From Thermoplasmata archaeon (GTDB lineage: Archaea > Thermoplasmatota > Thermoplasmata > GCA-020350865), in assembly GCA_020348445.1 (NCBI GenBank), contig CP070751.1, positions 3,318,841 to 3,366,236 of the forward strand: DNA of 47,396 bases, given 5' to 3'. Under the pieces are notes generated by a model that searched no databases, was not told where the DNA came from, and saw only the letters and a program-made list of their open reading frames with translations. Numbering within the stretch: position 1 is the stretch's first letter; the number at the start of each line of letters is the position of its first letter. The position numbers were made by a program, and so were the translations under genes. This document shows positions 41,301 to 47,396 of the stretch, piece by piece.

Positions 41301-43476
41301 TGGACACATAGTGGACTGTAAGAACATAGTGAATGTATACAGAGAAAAATACATAAAAACTGCGGAAGATAAAATCACCACGTTAAGAGAAATGGAAGGT
41401 GATACATCAAAGTTCGATAAAATGCTCAGTGAGGTAAAATCCCTTCCTAAAGACAAGAATTACCCTGAAGCACTGTCAGTGTCAAAGAAAATCATGCAAG
41501 ATGTAGGTGAACAACAACATAACATAATAAATGATTTGATCACAGGTATAAATGATGACATGCAACTGGCAAAAGATTTTAAAATCGACGTTTTAAAAGA
41601 GAAAAAGATGCTTGCCAAAGCAAATGAAATCATGAAAAAGAAAGAGTTTTCGAAAGTATATCGCATCATCATCCAAACAAAAGAGGTGGTGCTTGCCCTA
41701 GTAAAAAGGCACAAAGAGCTCTCTGAAGCCATAAGTTCTGTAAAAGATCAAATCGAGGAAGAATGGAAAAAGGGAGTGGACCTGTCAGGTCCCATTAAGA
41801 AGATAAAAGCCGCAGAAGAAGCACTGGAAGCTCAGGATTTTGATTCTACATCTAAAAAAATCGAAGAATGTAAAAGCGATATTAAGCAACTTACCACGGT
41901 GCATTTAACAAATGAGAAAATTATTCAAATAAAAGAGTACATAGATATATTAAGAGATTTAATGATAGACACTTCTGATATTGAACTACAGCTAAATAAG
42001 TCGATCATTTATCTGGAGGATGAACAATACGAGAATGCATATAAATCAGCGCAAGAAACCATAAAAAATGCAGAGAGAATATGCAATTCAAAGATATCAG
42101 AGATGCTTTCTTCTGCATATTCAAGGATGATAGAGGCAAAAAGGACAGGTATAGAAGCGGTGACTGTGGAGGTTCTAATTCAAAAGGCTAGAGACACCCA
42201 AGAGCAAAATCTGTACAAGAAAGCGGCAAAATACACATTGCAAAGCCTTAATGAGATCGAGGAGATAAAGGATGAGAGCCTAAGAGCTGCCAACATCATC
42301 AATCTTACTAGAGATTATATCCAAGAGGCAGAGAATATAAAAGCCGATGTTACCGAGGCTGAGAAACTGCGGATAAAGGCACTTTCTGAGCTTGAGAACA
42401 ACGAATATATAATCTCCATAGAGCTCAGTAAAAAATGCATCAGACTGGCAAAAAGGGAAATGGAAAAAAAGGTATCTGAGTCTATTGATCTATTCCAATC
42501 CATGATAGATAAGTCCAAAAGTGAAGGAAAGGATGTTATCAAGGCCAACAAACTGCTTACGGAGGCGAAGATCGCATTGGAAGATCAAGATTTTACCAAT
42601 GCTTTAAAACTAGCAATGGAAAGCGAAAGCGAACTTGGTAAATCAGATATACAAAAAAAGATGGTATCTGAAATCCTCAACATGACCAATACAATCCTGA
42701 AAAAAACGGAGGGAAAATCCATTGAGTCAAAGGAAGTTAAAGCGCTTTTGTCCAATGCCACTTCGGCTCTAGAAAACGATCACTATGCTAAGGCTCTTGG
42801 GTTCGCCTTACAGAGCAATATTGAGTTATTAGAGGCTACAAAGGAGTATGATAGAGCGCAAACGACCCTATCCGCAGCTTTGGCCAGAATGAAAGAGGGC
42901 ACAGATATGGGCGTGGATATTAAATTGGTAAAAGAACTTTTTGAGGACGCAAAGAAGGCATTTGATGAAAGTAAGTATTCAACTGCCATTAAGGTCGCCA
43001 AAGAAACCATAAGAAAGGCAAACCAGTCGTATGAAGAACACCTACAAAAACCTATTGAGAGTTGCGAAAAGCTCATTTTAACTGCCGAATCACTTGGCGT
43101 GGATGTTTCAAGGGCAGTCAACATGGTAAGCGAGGCAAAGGCCGCATTAAAGGAGGGTTTCTATTTACAGGTTTCATCATTCACAGAGAGTTCCAGGAAA
43201 CTTGTTGAAAAAGAGATAAGAAAGAACCTGTTCGAAAAACTATTTGCTACAAAGGCTGAAATGGAATCAGCAAAGAAAGAAGGCATCGATATCACACATG
43301 CCATGGTCTTGGTAGAGAGTGCAGAAACATCCCTCGAGAACAAAGAATATATTGATGCTGTAAACTACTTCCAAAAATTAATGAAAACCTATGGGGCTGA
43401 AGAAACAAAAGCACCAATTGAGGGAGAAAAGTCCCTGGGTGAGGTAAATGTCAAGGCTAAGAAGGAGCGAGAATAA
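38347..43476 (+). CDS. Giant TPR/helical-repeat protein (1709 aa)
   Basis: From ATG 38347 (behind GGTGGGGG) the frame runs 1709 codons. Residues about 25-930 are tandem 34-residue TPRs (A-x-x-x-Y-D-K-A-L-x-x-E/D-P-x-x pattern, many with W-x-x-K-G/K-K-x-A/V-L-x-x-L at the start of the next unit), roughly two dozen. Residues about 930-1690 form a different helical repeat of about 70-85 residues (S-x-A-K-A/S-E-L-D/E...G-I/V-D-I/V-x-x-A...L-L/V-x-x-A), interrupted by shorter coiled coils. No catalytic motif, signal or membrane segment. A large intracellular scaffold is the likely role. It shares TPR style with the membrane TPR protein at 10414. Promoter operators lie upstream. Confidence 0.88.
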   Translation: MVKKKKITAVATKERFTPKRPKYLLESGNDCILSGKEAEAIAHFRETMDYLDSHKDELPSHKTDALELYKDLGQALIKVNRLNDALKVFEKALHLEPRNVDCWALRGKVLVLLTSKMHSDAVKSFDTALKIEPKDKKALDFKGEAYEGMNRPDLAKECYLSILEYHPNEMEFYDRILRLTPEDTNIWVMKGKVLSEKGKFQDALECYDQALKIDTKDKDIWAKRAEILGKMEDYDEATLSFKKGIELDDKDKLLWKGLGSILHLNGSLKEAQDAYENAIKLDEEDMELWNNKGLVLFEMEKFEEAVNDYEKALSLAPDNIPTLENKKKALMALPMHEDVLIVCDRIIELDSKNIQAKNDKGSVLLILGRHEEAIELFNDVLALEPRDLKTLINKKQAYWNLNQLEEVLKTCETILELFPNELDTWIDMGYIQEELGDNEQAVSSYDKALEIESENLEILIKKKNVLKKLDKYEEIINTCERILGIESKNTEALEDKGASLVNLKRSEEAIDIFDTLLEINPDNLNALFNKGVALSRTGAYEEAVKYYDYALKIKSDSKDIFENKGDALKHLENYEDAVSCYDKALALDENDVNLWDKRGKILLAKENYQEVLVSYEKAFAIDPENPEYPYLKGLSLEKLDRNEEALESFDLALVLNERYEDALLGKGLILVNMKRDYEGLDTLNKVLDVNSENFKALDKKREVLKILENFKELDITCDKILALAPNNARAWEDKAYALTKLGKHDNALSAYDKALALEPENLKIWIMKKDALKILGKNEDVVYTCDKILAQDPKNIDALRDCSEALEKLKRYERAIKIYDHILDSHPKDITAFHNKARALVKLKRYEESIKCYDKALDLGDNKKALLNDKGIVLTEMEEYESAIKCFDSALNIDSEDDNILTNKALTLYKAHMYDGALEAFNRAIELNSGKTGDRKGIRKGIIVEIKIFSEIVNYLEEGDEKKKCLSFISSAKEELDKDNYIGAHGHIVDCKNIVNVYREKYIKTAEDKITTLREMEGDTSKFDKMLSEVKSLPKDKNYPEALSVSKKIMQDVGEQQHNIINDLITGINDDMQLAKDFKIDVLKEKKMLAKANEIMKKKEFSKVYRIIIQTKEVVLALVKRHKELSEAISSVKDQIEEEWKKGVDLSGPIKKIKAAEEALEAQDFDSTSKKIEECKSDIKQLTTVHLTNEKIIQIKEYIDILRDLMIDTSDIELQLNKSIIYLEDEQYENAYKSAQETIKNAERICNSKISEMLSSAYSRMIEAKRTGIEAVTVEVLIQKARDTQEQNLYKKAAKYTLQSLNEIEEIKDESLRAANIINLTRDYIQEAENIKADVTEAEKLRIKALSELENNEYIISIELSKKCIRLAKREMEKKVSESIDLFQSMIDKSKSEGKDVIKANKLLTEAKIALEDQDFTNALKLAMESESELGKSDIQKKMVSEILNMTNTILKKTEGKSIESKEVKALLSNATSALENDHYAKALGFALQSNIELLEATKEYDRAQTTLSAALARMKEGTDMGVDIKLVKELFEDAKKAFDESKYSTAIKVAKETIRKANQSYEEHLQKPIESCEKLILTAESLGVDVSRAVNMVSEAKAALKEGFYLQVSSFTESSRKLVEKEIRKNLFEKLFATKAEMESAKKEGIDITHAMVLVESAETSLENKEYIDAVNYFQKLMKTYGAEETKAPIEGEKSLGEVNVKAKKERE

Positions 43477-43525
43477 CTTGATGGACTCCAATTCACAATT
43501 TTTTAATTTAATAAGTAAATGAACA

Positions 43526-44851
43526 TCAAGTATCAGAGTCTTCTCCATTTACCACATTTTTCAAAGAATCATTCTCTTTATTCTCTTTCTTCCCTATTTG
43601 GAGATTTTGTTTTCCAGATTTTCTTGTGACAAAAATTATTGCTATTATGGCAATAAGAAGACCTAAGATTCCCATTATAAATGCACCAAATGTAACATAG
43701 TTATCTGACTCATCTTTATCGTCTTTAAGTTTTTCTATTTCCGTTGACATGTTGATTAGTTCATTATTGAAAACAGCATTCTCATATTCTAGCTGAATAA
43801 TCTCATTGTTGAGGTTTGTGTTTTCTAACGTTAGATTTCCAATTTCTGAAGAGAGGTTATTAATTTCATTCCTGAGTTTAATATTTTCAGATTCAAGCAG
43901 AAAGACCTGATTCACGAGGCTTGTATCATCATATTCGGAAGGCATACTATTCTTAATCTCAGTGATGTTCTGGCTCAGATTATTAATATGTTGCGTTGTT
44001 ATATCAATTTGATACTGGATCTCCGAAAGTTCGGTTACATTCGTAGTTAAGTTTTCTAAAGACTGGTATAAATTATAAATATCAGCCCCAATTATAGTTA
44101 AATCATTCTTTATTAGAGTTATATTCTCATTTGTAGTAATATTGAGGTTCGCAATTTCATTAAGTAAATTTGTAAGTGATCCATTAAATTGATTATAGAA
44201 AGACCATAATTCTGTGACATTCTCTGTTAACTCATTTTGTGTCAAATTAAGTTCATTAATTAAATTGTTTAATTTTGTTATCTCACTATTAAGTGTATCG
44301 AATTGATTCTGAATTTCAATTAGATTTGTGAGACTCGGAGTATAATTAATAATTATATCATTAAAATATAACTTTGAATCTGGGACCTTGAATCGAATTT
44401 CAATGCTATCTAAACTGAGATTTAATTGAGAAAAATGTGGTGTATCATTATATCCCGAAAATAGCCTCCCAATATTAGCACCAAAAAATAAACTTATTGA
44501 ATAATTGGTAGTTCCTCCACCAAAATTAGGTAAAACAGTGATATTATTCACATAGAGTGGATGTGGAAAGTATAAGGTTATTTTCCAAGTTGAAGAAAAA
44601 TAGCTCCCATTAATTCCAGTACTTGTATTACCGTCGAATATAGCAGTAATATTCTCATACATTTGGTCATCTGAACAGTCACCTAATTCTAAAAATGAAC
44701 CCGAGGTATAATTGTACCAGATTGAAGATAAATCCGGTTTTGATACCTTTTCACCAATATTAAAAGTTTCCGCATTCGCACTTGTCATAACCACACCACT
44801 TAAAATCCCTATCATAAATAGGGCTATCATAAATCTTCCTCTTATTTTCAT
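43526..44851 (-). CDS. Sequon-rich membrane-anchored coiled-coil surface protein
   Basis: A 441-residue protein with a signal peptide (I-A-L-F-M-I-G-I-L-S-G-V-V-M-T-S-A-N-A), an N-terminal beta domain (about 30-165) perhaps discoidin-like, a long coiled coil (about 170-370), and a C-terminal membrane segment (about 385-405) with a charged cytoplasmic tail. I count 21 N-x-S/T sequons (such as N-Y-T, N-I-T, N-L-S) in about 350 extracellular residues, far denser than chance in a coiled coil, implying heavy N-glycosylation. ATG 44851 follows GAGGGAT. The gene is AT-richer than most of the window. It would fit a rigid surface stalk or S-layer-associated protein. Confidence 0.82.
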   Translation of the reverse strand: MKIRGRFMIALFMIGILSGVVMTSANAETFNIGEKVSKPDLSSIWYNYTSGSFLELGDCSDDQMYENITAIFDGNTSTGINGSYFSSTWKITLYFPHPLYVNNITVLPNFGGGTTNYSISLFFGANIGRLFSGYNDTPHFSQLNLSLDSIEIRFKVPDSKLYFNDIIINYTPSLTNLIEIQNQFDTLNSEITKLNNLINELNLTQNELTENVTELWSFYNQFNGSLTNLLNEIANLNITTNENITLIKNDLTIIGADIYNLYQSLENLTTNVTELSEIQYQIDITTQHINNLSQNITEIKNSMPSEYDDTSLVNQVFLLESENIKLRNEINNLSSEIGNLTLENTNLNNEIIQLEYENAVFNNELINMSTEIEKLKDDKDESDNYVTFGAFIMGILGLLIAIIAIIFVTRKSGKQNLQIGKKENKENDSLKNVVNGEDSDT

Positions 44852-45335
44852 AATATCCCTCGTGTGTTGTATTATTTCAGTGATATATAATACTTTTTCA
44901 AATAATTCCGAGGGTCTTTATGTTATAAAGGTTCCTCCATTTAATATTGTTAAGAAAAATGTTTTACATGTGGATTGGTATTACTAATAGGGATTAACTC
45001 CAATTCATATATCATAGGAATTGAAACGTAAAATAAATAGTGACAATTATCATGTAATAAAGTGTATATTAAGTATAAAAAATAAATTAATGAAATGGGG
45101 TGGAGGGGAGGGAGAAACCCAGTGCTATAATAAAAACTGTACTAAATATGATTTGTTAAAATTTTACTAATTTAAAAGCACATTGATGGTGTTATAGTTA
45201 TTTACTAATTGAGATAATAATTAGATATTCGTTCAAAAATAGTAAAAAAGATTATAGATCAGGGACTAATAATAAAGTCCCTGATTTTTTCGAGTATGAT
45301 TGGGGTTTATTTTGTTATTCAAGGTTCTTAGATCA
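44852..45335. other. AT-rich intergenic region
   Basis: A gap of about 480 bp between two minus genes. It holds a TATA-like stretch near 44875-44890 for the sequon-rich protein and the hairpin at 45258-45285. A 26-codon plus frame at 45090-45170 has no ribosome binding site and is not called. No other gene is seen. Confidence 0.6.
45258..45290. terminator. Perfect 10-bp stem-loop with T6 tract
   Basis: ATCAGGGACT (45258-45267) pairs perfectly with AGTCCCTGAT (45276-45285) around an 8-nt loop, followed on the plus strand by TTTTTT (45285-45290). It lies about 50 nt past the stop of the minus tail-fibre-like gene and can also terminate that transcript, which runs into a T-rich stretch. Confidence 0.65.
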
Positions 45336-47282
45336 TTAAAAGTCTGCAATAGTAACGTCTGTTCCAGAGCTGTTTCTAGCTATCAGATCGCTCCCATTAA
45401 AGAAGATGACCACTGACCCAGATGGAGGATCATCTGGATCTATTGATGCCGAAAAATGTAATCTCTCGTTAGTTCCATCTCCGATTGTCAATTTGTAGTC
45501 CGGATCTGTTGTCCCGATACCAACTTTGGCGCCCCTTATACACATTGCTTTCAAGTTGTTTGAGTATATATCCAATTCCCCATCGGCTGCAGAATTCATA
45601 CCTGTATCAGTATCCCCTATTGCTAAATCAATTGTAGGTGTTCCCCCAAAGGCATTATTGTCAACATAGAGGCTTCCTTTCACATCTAATGTTGCTAACG
45701 GTCCGTTTGTTCCAATACCAATTTTTTGCGCAGCAGCATCTACAAAGAACATGTTTACATTGTTACTGCTCTCAATCCTGAAATCATAGTCATCACCGTA
45801 TTCGTTGAATACTGCCATGCCTTTGTCTACAATCAATCCATAATTATTCGTTAGTGCTCCAGATGCTGAGAAATAACCAGCCACGTTTGTTGGTGAAGCA
45901 CCGGCTCTAGTGCAGTAGATTCCATATCCTGTCCCATAATTTGCAGTGTTATCAGTTACATGCAAAGCCGCTCGCCCATCAGTATTTTTGCTTGTTGCAC
46001 GAATTTCTACCATATGGGGGGATGGGGAATCGGTTCCGAAACCGTTATAATCTCCGTGAACAATAATCCCAATATCCTCTGTTCCACCAGATGCCTGGAA
46101 ATAACCCGCAATGTTTTTGAGCGAATTCCCGGTCTTTGTACAGAAGATTCCATATCCAGTCCCGTAAATTCCACCCGACTGTGATACTTCTAAAGCTGCT
46201 CGCCCATCTTGAAGCCATTCAATATCATTAATAACTACTTTGTGGTCTGGAGTATAATCTCCGAAGCCAACATCACCACCTACAAGTAATCCATAGTTGT
46301 TCGTTCCATCCGCTGCAACGAATTCTGCAGCTACGTTTGTATCTGAAGCACCGGTTTTCCAGACCTTGATTCCATATCCTGTCCCTGGATTTGCACCATT
46401 TTGGGTCACATATATAGCTGCCCGACCAGAGGTTATATCTGAATCACGAATCTCTAATTTATGGTCTGGAGTATGATCTCCAATTCCAACGTCTCCGCGA
46501 TGTCCCGAACCTGTATGGGCTATGATCACATCTCCATCACTACTTCCTGGGTTAGAACCTCCATATATGTAGACATCACCACCGTTTCCACCGGCTCCAC
46601 CTGCTCCAGCACCGCCAAGAAGATAGAGATTACCACCTTGATAACCCGTTGGTGATCCACTGAAAGCATTGCCTCCCCGTACTGTTAAACCATAACCAAC
46701 GGAATCAGAAGAAGGTGTTTGAACGTAAATGGTGCGGGCTGAACCAGAGTCGAAGAGGATATCACCATTTATTTCCAGTTCTTCAGCTGGATACGTTACT
46801 CCTATCCCGACCCAACCTTCTACTATCAATCCATCAGTATAAGGAGCCTGGGAAGCTGCCCAGGTCGATCCTATTGTCACCCCACCTGCAACAGATAATT
46901 TGGCTGCGGGATTTTCTATTCCGATACCTACATTACCATCTGGAAATAAGTTTATATCACCGCCTGTTCCTGCTCCATCATTTGTGGTAATATCAAGTCT
47001 TCCATTACACTTACTCGCAAACTCAGCGTAATGATAATCTTCAGTATGGGCAATGTGTATTTGGGGTTCGGTTGTTAAAATTGTTAAAGATCTGACTGGA
47101 CTTGTATCGCCGATACCGACTTTGCCATCTGTCTTTACGGTAACGAAGGGATTAGTCCCTACTGTAGTCCCATCTCCTATCTGGAATAGATCATTGTCAT
47201 CGTCACCAGCATCTTCAATAACCCCTATCCAGAAATCAATCCAAGAGACATATTGGACATAGCGACTCTTGTTTATGAGGGC
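45336..47282 (-). CDS. Tail-fibre-like repeat surface protein, 5' end unresolved
   Basis: An open frame of 648 residues from a TGA at 47283-47285 down to the stop at 45336. It contains the V-G-I-G-x-x-x-P-x-x-K-L motif several times (for example K-V-G-I-G-T-T-D-P-D-Y-K-L, N-V-G-I-G-I-E-N-P-A-A-K-L) and repeated G-T-G-Y-G-I and A-G-Y-F-x-A-S-G segments, as in phage-tail-fibre-like or surface proteins. The first canonical start is GTG 46880, but VGIG units lie upstream of it, so the true N-terminus is missing, frameshifted or uses an unusual start. No signal peptide is visible in this part. Gene is AT-richer than the central window. Confidence 0.65.
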   Translation of the reverse strand, partial: ALINKSRYVQYVSWIDFWIGVIEDAGDDDNDLFQIGDGTTVGTNPFVTVKTDGKVGIGDTSPVRSLTILTTEPQIHIAHTEDYHYAEFASKCNGRLDITTNDGAGTGGDINLFPDGNVGIGIENPAAKLSVAGGVTIGSTWAASQAPYTDGLIVEGWVGIGVTYPAEELEINGDILFDSGSARTIYVQTPSSDSVGYGLTVRGGNAFSGSPTGYQGGNLYLLGGAGAGGAGGNGGDVYIYGGSNPGSSDGDVIIAHTGSGHRGDVGIGDHTPDHKLEIRDSDITSGRAAIYVTQNGANPGTGYGIKVWKTGASDTNVAAEFVAADGTNNYGLLVGGDVGFGDYTPDHKVVINDIEWLQDGRAALEVSQSGGIYGTGYGIFCTKTGNSLKNIAGYFQASGGTEDIGIIVHGDYNGFGTDSPSPHMVEIRATSKNTDGRAALHVTDNTANYGTGYGIYCTRAGASPTNVAGYFSASGALTNNYGLIVDKGMAVFNEYGDDYDFRIESSNNVNMFFVDAAAQKIGIGTNGPLATLDVKGSLYVDNNAFGGTPTIDLAIGDTDTGMNSAADGELDIYSNNLKAMCIRGAKVGIGTTDPDYKLTIGDGTNERLHFSASIDPDDPPSGSVVIFFNGSDLIARNSSGTDVTIADF

Positions 47283-47366
47283 TCAGGAACAATAACCTTA
47301 GTTGTAAAGGATGATGACAACATACGGTTAGGGATTGGGCAAGGTATAGATTCTTTTGTTATATGA
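47190..47366 (+). other. Opposing plus-strand reading with coding character
   Basis: In plus frame, from a TAG at 47187-47189 to TGA 47364-47366, the translation contains L-V-Y-E-G-S-G-T-I-T-L-V-V-K-D-D-D-N-I-R-L-G-I-G and ends D-S-F-V-I. This resembles the neighbouring VGIG-repeat protein but is encoded on the other strand and overlaps its unresolved 5' end. It may be a fragment of a related gene in inverted orientation. It could also be a chance antisense reading. Confidence 0.3.
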
Positions 47367-47396
47367 TAATGTATCCTCACTAAAAACCGCGTTTCT

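Noticed and set aside
45090..45170. 26-codon plus-strand ORF with a Cys pair
   Set aside because: No ribosome binding site or promoter, in an AT-rich gap; consistent with chance.

Overview
The window looks like a piece of an archaeal chromosome, most likely a Thermoplasmata-type euryarchaeote living without oxygen. The archaeal signs are a tetraether-lipid synthase (Tes) homologue, an eIF2B-like protein, a PPC/DUF296 protein, a long FKBP, a MoeA/MobB pair, winged-helix regulators, TATA-type AT boxes and GGAGGTG-like ribosome binding sites. Abundant Fe-S flavoproteins and two aldehyde:ferredoxin-oxidoreductase (AOR) systems suggest anaerobic metabolism. The lineage is an inference from gene content; no rRNA or tRNA gene was seen.

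Layout. 1-3791: 3' part of a very long coiled-coil protein with internal tandem repeats. 3850-9864: PPC protein, membrane glycosyltransferase, dolichyl-phosphate-mannose-synthase-like GT2, eIF2B-like protein, GNAT acetyltransferase and an SHMT-like PLP enzyme. 9921-11271: a small conserved-looking protein and a membrane TPR protein. 11317-16432 (minus): a compact four-gene operon encoding an AOR split into two polypeptides plus NuoE- and NuoF-like subunits; the C-terminal half of the AOR is fused to a NuoG-like Fe-S domain. A conventional one-piece AOR is divergent at 16575-18245. 18306-21216: PKD surface protein, FKBP, a solo IS200-type transposase with hairpin ends, and a secreted protein. 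21293-23306: a 28-bp perfect palindrome, then a small-GTPase cluster (tiny ORF, Ras-like GTPase, helical protein, zinc ribbon) and a winged-helix protein. 23482-28971: GT4 glycosyltransferase, Tes-like radical SAM enzyme, zinc-ribbon membrane protein, a polytopic Cys-motif membrane protein and a B12-type radical SAM enzyme.

29156-32634 holds surface proteins and a transmembrane one-component regulator (extracellular carboxypeptidase-regulatory-like domain, one TM, two winged helices). 32721-36072 holds MobB (with Fe-S domain), MoeA and an M28 peptidase. 36165-38072 has small membrane, Cys-cluster and basic proteins, including a 54-aa ORF lacking a canonical start. 38347-43476 encodes a 1709-aa TPR/helical-repeat protein. 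The right end (43526-47396) is AT-richer and encodes two surface-type proteins: an N-glycosylation-sequon-dense coiled-coil protein and a VGIG-repeat tail-fibre-like protein whose 5' end is not normal.

How it fits together. MoeA and MobB plausibly serve the pterin cofactor of the two AOR systems. The glycosyltransferases fit the sequon-rich surface proteins. The Tes-like enzyme (and perhaps the B12 radical SAM enzyme) fits membrane-lipid maturation. The most system-like novelty is the split AOR/NuoEFG operon, which predicts an NAD(P)-linked, possibly electron-bifurcating, tungsten or molybdenum oxidoreductase.
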